From: JAFARZ01 sp036490795
Lineage (GTDB): Bacteria; Actinomycetota; Actinomycetes; Streptosporangiales; Streptosporangiaceae
NCBI GenBank assembly: GCA_036490795.1
Contig: DASXDG010000035.1
Location: 1 to 30,979 of the forward strand
Direction of reading: 5' to 3'
DNA: 30,979 nucleotides
Below, one piece after another: positions 1 to 7,082 of the stretch. Under the pieces are notes generated by a model. That model was not told the DNA's origin. It did no database searches and saw only the letters and a program-made list of their open reading frames with translations. Position 1 is the first letter of the stretch, and each line of letters begins with the position of its first letter. The translations under genes were made by a program, and so were the position numbers.

Positions 1-59
1 AGGAACTGCCGTTCACCGACAACGACCTAGCCCTGCGCTTCACCCTCCGCCGCTCCTGA
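1..59 (+). CDS. 3' end of an unidentified gene (partial)
   Basis: Reading from base 3, the frame is open to a TGA at 57-59 and encodes the last 18 residues, ELPFTDNDLALRFTLRRS. The other two plus frames give a stop at base 28 or low-quality sequence. The composition looks like a real protein terminus, but it is too short to identify. The gene would be convergent with the membrane-protein gene ending at 389. Confidence 0.45.
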   Translation, partial: ELPFTDNDLALRFTLRRS

Positions 60-129
60 CCCCGACGGGTGCGTGCCCTCAGCCAGGCCGTTCCGGCGGG
101 CGCGACCCCTCCGCCGGCGCGCGCCTCAA

Positions 130-169
130 CTGGGTACGGGCCCTCGGCCCTGGGTACGGGCCCTCGGCC
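130..169. repeat. 20-bp tandem repeat, two perfect copies
   Basis: The unit CTGGGTACGGGCCCTCGGCC occurs at 130-149 and again at 150-169 without a mismatch. It contains the palindrome GGGCCC. It lies between two convergent genes and has no obvious function. Confidence 0.85.
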
Positions 170-242
170 ACGCGCGGACGCGCGCGGACGCGCGCGCAAG
201 CGGAACAAATGCGGCAAAACGGCAGCTCTTGCTGGTCGATTT

Positions 243-296
243 CATGATCGTGCGCGTGGCGTTCCGGGTTTCCGGAACGCCACGCGCACGATCATG
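243..296. terminator. 25-bp perfect hairpin, possible bidirectional terminator
   Basis: Bases 243-267 are the exact reverse complement of 272-296, with the 4-base loop GTTT. The hairpin sits between the ends of two convergent genes, which suits a bidirectional terminator or transcription barrier. There is no T-run. The length and perfection of the stem are unusual for a simple terminator, so a REP/MITE-like element is an alternative. Confidence 0.55.
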
Positions 297-388
297 CCCG
301 ACCGCGCAGATGCCCGGCGGCACGCCGACGCACCGACCCGCGGACCGGGCAAGCGGCTCTCACCCGCCCCACGTGCACCGCAGGGATC

Positions 389-1921
389 TTAGTCCTCGCT
401 AACGGGCTGATCGGGGAGGCAGGCACGGCAGGGTGTACAGCCGAGGTCGCGCGCGGCGCTCAGGGTCATCCGCTCCAGGTCACCCTCGCCCATGAAACGG
501 ATGAGTATGCAGCGTGCGTTGTGATAGCGCGGCACGCCCGGGACCACCGTGACTTCGAGGTTCGGATCCGGCTCACTGTCCAGGCCGTCATCCGTCGTTT
601 CGCTCGTGACCTCATCGGGCACGTCAGCGACGCTCACGGCACTGTCGTCGACGTCGGTGGCCGAGTCTTCTTCGGTGATGGCGGCGTCGTCGTGGGTAGC
701 TAGGTCCGCGTCAGCGCTGAATGCGGTGACAACCGAGGTGGTATCCGTCTCGGTGACGACAGGAGAGGCATCTTGGCTGTAATCCGCGGAATCCGCGGGA
801 TCGGCGGGATCCGGATCCGCGTGAGCCTCGGACGCCGGCACGGCGTCGGCCTCGGACGCGCCTTCTGCCTCAGCGTCCGACGTCTCACTGGCCTCAGTCT
901 CGGTGACGCCCGTGGCCTCGTCCTGTCCGCTAGCCGCTGGGCTCTCGTCGACGTCCACCGCGGCCTCGGCCGACGTGGCGTCCGCACCGTCCTGAGCGTC
1001 CTGGTCAAGGTCGCCCGGGAGGACGGGCATCGCGGTGGTTTTGGTCACGTCCATCGTTACCGTGGGCTCAGCCGGCGCGGGCTCAGCCGGCGCGGGCTCA
1101 GCCGCGGCTGCCTCTGGCTGCCCGGCCGGCTCGACCGACGTGGCCGGCTCAGCAAAGGCGGAGGGCTCGGCAAAAGCAGGTGGCTCCGCAAAGGCGGGTG
1201 GCTCCGCAAAGGCGGGTGGCTCGGGTTCGGCGGGAGGGGCGTATCCAGACAGCCGCGTGGCGGGCGTGTACGGGTCGGGCACCGGCTCGAAACGCCCGGC
1301 CTCCGGCAGCGCCGTCTCGGCACCTGCGGACGCGGCGACGCCCCATGGCCGGGCACCAGGACCGGCGTCCCATCGTTCCCCGCTCCACTGGCTCGCCCAG
1401 TCCGCATCGGGCTCGCCGGTCCCGCTGGTGGCGGAGAACGCGGTAGCCGGGGCTTCCCTACCTGGCGCCGACGGCCACGGTGAAGCCGACGCCGGGGTGA
1501 CCGCGCTGGGCATGGCCCAGCGTTCGGCTGGGCGGTCTGCCTCGCCCCATCCGGAATCGCCGCCCAGGGCGGTACTCGTCCCGCCGCCACTCGCACCGCC
1601 GCTGCCCGCGGGGGCAGCCGCGGCGGCAGGGGTCGCGGCGGCAGGGGCAGTCGCGGCGGCGGCGACCGGGGCCGCCGCTGCCTGCTCGACGGCGGCGCGC
1701 TCCCGGTCGAAGGGCTGGGGGGCCTGCGCCGGCAGGGCTGGCGACTGGCTGTCTGCCCCGAGCAAGTCCTCCCGTTTGAGGGCTGCGCCAGCAATCAGGG
1801 CCAGCAGCGCAACGCCGCTGACCCCGATTGCCGCATAGACAAGCGTCAGGCTACTCGTCACCAGGCCCGCGATCAGCAGGATGACCGCGATCGCCACGAG
1901 GGACGCACTGAACCGGATCAC
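389..1921 (-). CDS. Ala/Pro/Glu-rich membrane protein with C-terminal Cys motif
   Basis: This is a 510-residue protein starting at GTG (1921), with GGGAG about 9 bases upstream. Two hydrophobic helices lie at roughly residues 6-26 and 28-49. They are followed by about 400 residues of low-complexity Ala/Pro/Glu/Asp/Ser sequence that includes an AFAEP repeat. The last ~50 residues are different: they are ordered-looking and contain PRYHNARC, then GCTPCRAC. The His/Cys spacing recalls the Ada-type zinc site (family resemblance by eye only). It starts 37 bp after divIVA on the same strand, so it is probably the last gene of that operon. An envelope or polar role is inference. I do not recognise a named family. 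Confidence 0.8.
   Translation of the reverse strand: MIRFSASLVAIAVILLIAGLVTSSLTLVYAAIGVSGVALLALIAGAALKREDLLGADSQSPALPAQAPQPFDRERAAVEQAAAAPVAAAATAPAAATPAAAAAPAGSGGASGGGTSTALGGDSGWGEADRPAERWAMPSAVTPASASPWPSAPGREAPATAFSATSGTGEPDADWASQWSGERWDAGPGARPWGVAASAGAETALPEAGRFEPVPDPYTPATRLSGYAPPAEPEPPAFAEPPAFAEPPAFAEPSAFAEPATSVEPAGQPEAAAAEPAPAEPAPAEPTVTMDVTKTTAMPVLPGDLDQDAQDGADATSAEAAVDVDESPAASGQDEATGVTETEASETSDAEAEGASEADAVPASEAHADPDPADPADSADYSQDASPVVTETDTTSVVTAFSADADLATHDDAAITEEDSATDVDDSAVSVADVPDEVTSETTDDGLDSEPDPNLEVTVVPGVPRYHNARCILIRFMGEGDLERMTLSAARDLGCTPCRACLPDQPVSED
1064..1217 (-). repeat. In-frame tandem repeats in the membrane protein
   Basis: Two repeat blocks encode the low-complexity region. A 15-bp unit is repeated nearly three times at 1064-1108 and encodes alternating Ala-Glu-Pro-Ala-Pro. 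An 18-bp unit occurs four times at 1146-1217, the last two copies identical, and encodes PAFAEP. Both unit lengths are multiples of three, so copy-number changes keep the frame. Confidence 0.8.
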
Positions 1922-1957
1922 GCACGATCTCCCAGCGAACCCCGCAGCGACGAGCCC

Positions 1958-2809
1958 TTACCGGCGCTCGCGCGTGGGCGCTCCATCGCTAGTGCGGAAG
2001 CCGCCGGCGTGCACCTCTGGCACGGCGTACTGCCCCGTGCCCTGGCCACCGTTACGGCTGACTGGCTGAGCAAGTCCCGACTGCAGTGCTGGCTGCGGCG
2101 CCGAACCACCCACCGCGGGGAATGCCCCGGTGTCGGTTACGCCAGCCTCCAGGTCCCGCAGCTGGCCCTCAAGGTAAGCCTTGAGCCTGCTCCGGTACTC
2201 ACGCTCGAAGGCGCGCAGGTCATCCACCCGGCGCTCGAGTTCCTCACGCTGCTGAACCAGCGAGCCCATGGCCTGACGGTGCCGCTCCTGCGCGTCGCGC
2301 TCAAGGCTCTCCGCGCGGGCACGAGCGTCACCGGTGATCTGCTCTGCCTGGCGGCGAGCCTTGGTGAGCACCTCGTCCGCTTCGCGGCGGGCCCTGCCGA
2401 GCGTCTCGTCGGCCTCGCGGCGCGCATCGGCGATCGCCTGGTCCGCGGTCTGCTGCGCCAGGGACAGGACCCTGGCGGCGGTGTCCATGTTGTCCTCGAT
2501 GTGCGGCATCCCGCCCATCATCACCGGCTCTGGCTGCCTGCGCTCCGGCTCGACTCGCGTCTCCGGCGGCGGCGCCATCATGTCCGGCTTGGGGTCGGAC
2601 AGCGGGGAACTAAGCGCAGGAACGGCCGACTTGCCGCCACGCAGACACTCAGCCAGCTTGGCCCGGAGCTCCTCATTTTCCTGGATAAGCCGGTCGAGCT
2701 CGGACTCGACTTCGTCGAGGAAGGCATCGACCTCTTCCTCGTCGTAGCCAGGCCGCAGCCTGGTGGTACTGAACTGCTTGTTCCGCACATCCGCGGGCGT
2801 CAGCGGCAT
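1958..2809 (-). CDS. divIVA: DivIVA/Wag31 polar growth protein
   Basis: This cytoplasmic coiled-coil scaffold marks cell poles and septa and directs tip growth in actinobacteria. The N-terminal block (about residues 1-55) reads MPLTPADVRNKQF...RPGYDEEEVDAFLDEVE, the conserved DivIVA membrane-binding domain. A variable linker follows, then a long Ala/Arg/Glu coiled coil (about 100-225) and a Gly/Gln-rich tail. I chose ATG 2809 because GAGGAG lies 6 bases upstream; an in-frame GTG at 2827 would place that ribosome site inside the coding sequence. The protein is 283 residues, normal for actinobacterial members. It lies 48 bp downstream of yggT on the same strand. Confidence 0.95.
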   Translation of the reverse strand: MPLTPADVRNKQFSTTRLRPGYDEEEVDAFLDEVESELDRLIQENEELRAKLAECLRGGKSAVPALSSPLSDPKPDMMAPPPETRVEPERRQPEPVMMGGMPHIEDNMDTAARVLSLAQQTADQAIADARREADETLGRARREADEVLTKARRQAEQITGDARARAESLERDAQERHRQAMGSLVQQREELERRVDDLRAFEREYRSRLKAYLEGQLRDLEAGVTDTGAFPAVGGSAPQPALQSGLAQPVSRNGGQGTGQYAVPEVHAGGFRTSDGAPTRERR

Positions 2810-2857
2810 CTCGTCTCCTCGGCGCACATGGACCGTGTCCTCATGACGGTACCTGAA

Positions 2858-3145
2858 TCAAAGGTGGGGCACGACCACTTCGAGCATGATCACGACCACG
2901 AAGAACAGGACGATGAAGCTAAGATCCAGGGCTACCATACCGAGCCGCAACGTCGGGATGAAACGGCGCAGGAATTTAAGTGGCGGATCCGTTACAGTGA
3001 AAACACTCTCAGCGATCACCAGGACGATGCCCGAGGGTCGCCAGTCGCGTGAGAACGACTGTATCCAGCTGAAGACCATCCTGACGATCAGGATGAACAA
3101 AAAGATCGCCAGTACGACGGTAAGTACCGTCTTTACGGTACCCAT
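2858..3145 (-). CDS. YggT-family membrane protein
   Basis: This is a 95-residue integral membrane protein with hydrophobic helices at about residues 4-26 and 70-92. They flank a short loop containing RMVFSWIQSF and DPPLKFLRRFIP, which is the YggT-family signature. Members usually sit between sepF and divIVA in actinobacteria, as here, and are thought to act in division or envelope function; the biochemical role is unknown. It is 56 bp downstream of sepF and 48 bp upstream of divIVA, all on the minus strand. Confidence 0.9.
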   Translation of the reverse strand: MGTVKTVLTVVLAIFLFILIVRMVFSWIQSFSRDWRPSGIVLVIAESVFTVTDPPLKFLRRFIPTLRLGMVALDLSFIVLFFVVVIMLEVVVPHL

Positions 3146-3201
3146 TGGGCCGCCCCTGCGGATACGTCACTGATCAGCGCCACGTCATCACTGCTCGTCC
3201 A

Positions 3202-3699
3202 TTAGCTCTGGTTGAAAAAACCTCGCTCGGCGATCCGAGCCTTGTCTTCCGCGGTGACCTCGACGTTCGCGGGGGTCAGCAGGAAGACCTTGTTGGTCAC
3301 CCGCTCGATCCCGCCGCGAAGCCCGAAGATCAGACCCGCCGCGAAGTCGACCAGACGCTTAGCGTCACTGTCGACCATCTCGGTCAGGTTCATGATCACC
3401 GGCGTGCCCTCACGGAAGTGCTCACCTATGGTACGCGCTTCATTGTAGGTGCGTGGGTGCAGTGTCGTAATACGAGCGAGATCGGTCGTCTGCGGCACAT
3501 GTTCGGGACGCCACTCGGGCGCCTGATATCCACCGTAATCATCTCGGGCAGCGCGAGTATCTACCTCCTCAGGCGCATCAGCACGTGGCTGATCCTCGTA
3601 CTCTTCGTACTCCTCATAAGAGTCGTACTTGTCCTGGTAGCGGTGATCGTCCTCCACGAGGCCGAGGTAGACCGCCATCTTGCGCATTGCGCTGGCCAT
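3202..3699 (-). CDS. sepF: Cell division protein SepF
   Basis: SepF anchors FtsZ filaments to the membrane and is the main Z-ring tether where FtsA is absent, as in actinobacteria. The start MASAMRKMAVYLGLVEDD is the amphipathic membrane-targeting helix. An acidic Tyr/Glu/Asp-rich linker (about 20-70) follows, then the SepF core (about 76-150) with RTYNEARTIGEHFREG, VIMNLTEM and RLVDFAAGLIFGLRGGIERV. GGAGG lies 8 bases upstream of ATG 3699. The length of 165 residues is typical. It sits in the conserved order yggS-sepF-yggT-divIVA. Confidence 0.95.
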   Translation of the reverse strand: MASAMRKMAVYLGLVEDDHRYQDKYDSYEEYEEYEDQPRADAPEEVDTRAARDDYGGYQAPEWRPEHVPQTTDLARITTLHPRTYNEARTIGEHFREGTPVIMNLTEMVDSDAKRLVDFAAGLIFGLRGGIERVTNKVFLLTPANVEVTAEDKARIAERGFFNQS

Positions 3700-3760
3700 C
3701 CTTCAGTCCTCCGTGCCTGTACCTATAGCTCCCAGCCGTTTCGGCCCCACGCGTGGGACA

Positions 3761-4468
3761 TTACCGGACGGCAGGCCCGCGAACGCCGAGCAACGCCGTA
3801 CCAATTCGTAGGTGTGTCGCGCCGGCTTCCACGGCGGCCTCCAGATCATCGCTCATTCCGGCCGAGATCATCGTTGCGCTCGGGTTTATGGCGCGAATCG
3901 CCGAGGCGATCTTGACCAGGTCCGCGAACGCCGCCGACGGGTCCATCTCCCGCGGGGCCACGGCCATCACGCCGCCCAGGACCAGGCCAGGTTCGCTGGT
4001 CACCGCCTCGGCCAGGCCGGGCACGTCAGCGGCGACCGCTCCGCCTCTGGCCGGGTCACCGTCCAGGCTGACCTCGATCAGGCACCGCACCTCGCGGTCG
4101 GCCCGGCGCGCCGCGCTGGCGAGGGCGCTGACCAGCCGCGACCGGTCGACCGAGTGCACGACGCTGGCGTAGCGGGCCACGCTCGGGCACTTGTTGGTCT
4201 GCAGTTGGCCGACGAAGTGCCAGGTCAGGTCCAGGTCGGCGCAGGCCGCCGCCTTCGGCGCGGCCTCGGCGTCCCGGTTCTCCCCCACGTCGGCGATACC
4301 GAGTGAAGCAAGCAACCGGACATCGGAAGCCGGCCAGGTCTTGGTCACCGCGATCAGCGTGAGGTCAGCGACATCCCGCCCCGCGCTGGCGCACGCCGTG
4401 GCGATGCGCTGGCGGACATCCGCCAGGTTCGCGGCGAGTTCCTCACGCCTGCTCGTGGGCTCGCTCAC
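3761..4468 (-). CDS. YggS-family PLP homeostasis protein
   Basis: This is a 235-residue pyridoxal-5'-phosphate-binding protein of the YggS/PROSC family, a single TIM-barrel protein that buffers free PLP and has no known enzymatic reaction. The PLP lysine is K43 in LIAVTKTWP. Family motifs GENRDAEAAPK, WHFVGQLQTNK and MSDDLEAAVEAGATHLRIGTALLG are all present. Most homologues read GENYVQE or GENRDQE, so the local DAEA wording is a small variation. It lies 34 bp downstream of ftsZ; in most actinobacteria pgeF lies between the two. Confidence 0.93.
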   Translation of the reverse strand: MSEPTSRREELAANLADVRQRIATACASAGRDVADLTLIAVTKTWPASDVRLLASLGIADVGENRDAEAAPKAAACADLDLTWHFVGQLQTNKCPSVARYASVVHSVDRSRLVSALASAARRADREVRCLIEVSLDGDPARGGAVAADVPGLAEAVTSEPGLVLGGVMAVAPREMDPSAAFADLVKIASAIRAINPSATMISAGMSDDLEAAVEAGATHLRIGTALLGVRGPAVR

Positions 4469-4502
4469 CCGCGGTCATCCCGCTGGTCCGCTCGCCGGGA
4501 GA

Positions 4503-6020
4503 TCACTTGAGGAAATCGGGGATGTCCAGGTCGTCGTCCTCCTCGAAGACGACCGGACGGCGCCGTGTGGTAGCTACCTCGAAGGTCTTGCTTGCCGACT
4601 CGGTGTGAGACAGCCTGCTCGGCGCCGGCGACGCGACGGGAACGGACCCGACGGCTGGTGCTGGCTCGGGGGCGGACCTAGCCGAGGTCTCGGCCGCCCC
4701 GGAGGCCGCCGGTGTGACGTGACTGACCGGCGTGGTCTCAACGGCGGGCGCGACCTCAGCGACGGGCGCGCTCAGTAGCGGGAAGGCGTGCGCACCCACC
4801 GGGTCCGGGGCCTGGTCTTCGCTGACCTCTGATTCCGGCGCGGGCGCGGGAACGGGTGTCACCGGCGCTGCCGCGCGCACGGGCACCGCAGGGACAGCGG
4901 AGCCGTTGGCGGGCGGCCAGGTCGCTTCGCTCTTCGATGCCGGAATCGCGCCGTACCCGCCCGACCCGTTCCCGATCGGAGCGGGACCCGTGCCGAGCGG
5001 ACGCGCGGCACCGCCACGCATGTCCGCGGGAGCCGAAGGTGCGCTGGCGGCCATGCCGCTGCTCGTGTTCATCCGGGTCTCGTCGAAACCGGCGGCGATC
5101 ACCGTCACCCGCACCTCGTCGCCGAGGGCGTCGTCGATGACAGCGCCGAAGATGATGTTGGCGTCGACGGCGGCGGAGTTGGACACCAGCTGCGCCGCCT
5201 CGTTGATCTCGAACAGACCGAGGTCAGAACCGCCCTGGATGGACAGCAGCACGCCGTGTGCCCCGTCGATGGACGCTTCGAGGAGCGGCGACGAGATCGC
5301 CATCTCGGCCGCGGCCACGGCCCGGTCATCGCCGCGCGAGGACCCGATGCCCATAAGCGCCGATCCGGCGCCCGACATCACGGACTTGACGTCGGCGAAG
5401 TCGAGGTTGATCAGGCCGGGCGTGGTGATCAGGTCCGTGATGCCCTGAACACCGGAGAGCAGCACCTGGTCAGCGGCCTTGAACGCGTCGAGGACGCTGA
5501 CGTGCCGGTCGGAGATAGACAGCAGCCGGTCGTTCGGGATGACGATCAGCGTGTCGACCTCACTGCGCAGCCGCTCGATACCCGCCTCGGCCTGAACGGC
5601 CCGCCGCTTGCCTTCGAACCCGAATGGCCTGGTCACAACCCCGATAGTCAGCGCACCGAGCGACCTGGCGACGCTCGCCACGACGGGCGCGCCCCCGGTT
5701 CCGGTGCCGCCGCCCTCGCCCGCGGTAACGAAGACCATGTCGGCGCCCTTGAGCACCTCTTCGATCTCCTCGCGGTGATCCTCGGCCGCCTTGGCTCCGA
5801 CGTCCGGGTTGGCACCCGCTCCCAGCCCTCTGGTCAGCTCACGGCCGACATCGAGTTTGACGTCAGCGTCGCTCATCAGCAGCGCTTGCGCGTCGGTGTT
5901 GATCGCGATGAACTCGACACCCTTGAGTCCCTCTTCGATCATCCGGTTGACGGCATTAACACCGCCGCCGCCGATTCCGACGACCTTGATGACCGCCAGA
6001 TAATTCTGCGGTGCTGCCAC
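4503..6020 (-). CDS. ftsZ: Cell division protein FtsZ with extended linker
   Basis: FtsZ is the tubulin-like GTPase that forms the Z ring. The N-terminus AAPQNYLAVIKVVGIGGGG matches the usual actinobacterial start, so I chose GTG 6020, with AAAGGG 8 bases upstream, instead of the longer in-frame ATG at 6074. The tubulin signature GGGTGTGGAP, RPFGFEGKRR, the NDRLLSIS loop and NLDFADVKSVMS are present. The globular core ends near residue 317. The C-terminal peptide DDDLDIPDFLK, which binds partners such as SepF, is intact. The protein is 505 residues against about 380-400 usual in actinobacteria. The excess is an Ala/Pro/Val/Ser-rich linker of about 165 residues. Confidence 0.97.
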   Translation of the reverse strand: MAAPQNYLAVIKVVGIGGGGVNAVNRMIEEGLKGVEFIAINTDAQALLMSDADVKLDVGRELTRGLGAGANPDVGAKAAEDHREEIEEVLKGADMVFVTAGEGGGTGTGGAPVVASVARSLGALTIGVVTRPFGFEGKRRAVQAEAGIERLRSEVDTLIVIPNDRLLSISDRHVSVLDAFKAADQVLLSGVQGITDLITTPGLINLDFADVKSVMSGAGSALMGIGSSRGDDRAVAAAEMAISSPLLEASIDGAHGVLLSIQGGSDLGLFEINEAAQLVSNSAAVDANIIFGAVIDDALGDEVRVTVIAAGFDETRMNTSSGMAASAPSAPADMRGGAARPLGTGPAPIGNGSGGYGAIPASKSEATWPPANGSAVPAVPVRAAAPVTPVPAPAPESEVSEDQAPDPVGAHAFPLLSAPVAEVAPAVETTPVSHVTPAASGAAETSARSAPEPAPAVGSVPVASPAPSRLSHTESASKTFEVATTRRRPVVFEEDDDLDIPDFLK

Positions 6021-6134
6021 GAGGAGGGCCCTTTCCGCTCGTCTTAAGTTCAACGCCAAGGCATCGACCGTCACCGTCAGGCTTCACCTTCAGGTTAAGA
6101 TTTAGAGTTTTTGCCGTCCGCGCGATTCATAGGG

Positions 6135-6163
6135 ACAGTAGGGTGACCAGGCACCAGGGTCAA
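6135..6163 (-). promoter_or_regulatory. Candidate ftsZ promoter
   Basis: On the minus strand TTGACC (6158-6163) is followed after 17 bases by TACTGT (6135-6140), a good vegetative -35/-10 pair. Transcription would start near 6128, giving a leader of about 108 bases before the ftsZ GTG. The 186-bp ftsQ-ftsZ gap is the only sizeable gap in the ftsW-ftsZ run, matching the dedicated ftsZ promoters known in Streptomyces. The leader also holds an AT-richer stretch, CTAAATCTTAACCTGAAGG (about 6091-6109). Confidence 0.6.
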
Positions 6164-6206
6164 CTAACCACGCCAGAACAGGCCAGCGTGTCGCGGATTT
6201 TCCGGT

Positions 6207-7082
6207 TCACCCCTCGGTCATCGCAACCCCAGGCGCACTCACGTCGTAGTACCGCGCATGGGTTCGCATGAGGATAGCAAGGACCTGAACCTTGGCGGCG
6301 GATCTACCGGGGCCGCCCCACACGACCTTCTCGCCATCGGTCAGCGTCAGTGTTACCTGTCCCCCGGGCACGGCGACGGACTTCACCGAGAACCTCATCG
6401 ACTCGGGAAGTTCCCTGAGGACGGCGGCGGCCAGTGCCACCGACTGATCTCCGCGCAGCGAGGTAGCCGTCTGAGTGGTCTGCAGAACCGGGAACCTGTC
6501 CGGCCGGGACGCCACCCAGCGGACCACGACTCCATAGGAGTCAACCAGGTCGAAACCGCCACCTGGTGCCGGCAAGGCCACCGCCGAGTTCCGCTCCCGC
6601 ACCTCGATCACGATGCGATCCGGCCACGACTTGAGCACCTGCGCGCTCTGCACGTCCCTGATCGTCTGGACCCGCGCGGCGACCTGAGCCGCATCTACGC
6701 GGACCATCGGCGTCCCGGGCTGCACGCCAGCCACCGCGAGCACGGTGGACTCGGGCACGAGGTTCGTCCCGGTGACCGCCACCGACCGCACGACAAGCAG
6801 ACGTGACCCGAGCAGCGCCCACACCACGGCCGCCACGACACCGGTCAGCGCGAGAGCGAAGAAGAGCGAGCGGTATCTCCTTGCTCGCCTCTTCCGGCTT
6901 CTCGCTTGCCTCCGGCGCGCTTCCTCTTCGCCCGCTCGCCTCCGGCGCCCTTCTGGATCCTGTCTTCCCTCGTCGCCCTGTCGCTTCGCTCGGGGCTCCT
7001 CAGTCCAGACAGGACCGGGCGCCTTTGGCTCGCTCACGGGCTCGCTTACAGGGCCTGGTGCTGGATCTCTGGGCTCGGTCAT
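6207..7082 (-). CDS. ftsQ: Cell division protein FtsQ
   Basis: This is a bitopic divisome protein of 291 residues. A charged Arg/Glu/Pro-rich cytoplasmic region (1-70) precedes one membrane helix (about 71-91). A POTRA domain follows (about 96-165: VRSVAVTGTNLVPESTV...GTPMVRVD...VQSAQVLKSWPDRIVIEVRER), then the FtsQ/DivIB beta domain. ATG 7082 overlaps the murC stop by four bases (ATGA), implying translational coupling. The cytoplasmic region is longer and more basic than in E. coli, as often seen in actinobacteria. Confidence 0.95.
   Translation of the reverse strand: MTEPRDPAPGPVSEPVSEPKAPGPVWTEEPRAKRQGDEGRQDPEGRRRRAGEEEARRRQARSRKRRARRYRSLFFALALTGVVAAVVWALLGSRLLVVRSVAVTGTNLVPESTVLAVAGVQPGTPMVRVDAAQVAARVQTIRDVQSAQVLKSWPDRIVIEVRERNSAVALPAPGGGFDLVDSYGVVVRWVASRPDRFPVLQTTQTATSLRGDQSVALAAAVLRELPESMRFSVKSVAVPGGQVTLTLTDGEKVVWGGPGRSAAKVQVLAILMRTHARYYDVSAPGVAMTEG

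Larger units (their letters stand above)
60..388. other. Intergenic region between convergent genes
   Basis: I see no convincing gene here. Small open frames on both strands are arginine/proline-rich GC artefacts without ribosome sites. The region holds a two-copy 20-bp tandem repeat (130-169), a GC-rich stretch of GCGCGGAC repeats (about 172-195) and one long perfect hairpin (243-296). Confidence 0.7.

Noticed and set aside
6021..6074. Longer FtsZ starting at ATG 6074
   Set aside because: The added residues are not FtsZ-like, while GTG 6020 begins exactly at the conserved AAPQNYLAVIKV and has an upstream AAAGGG.
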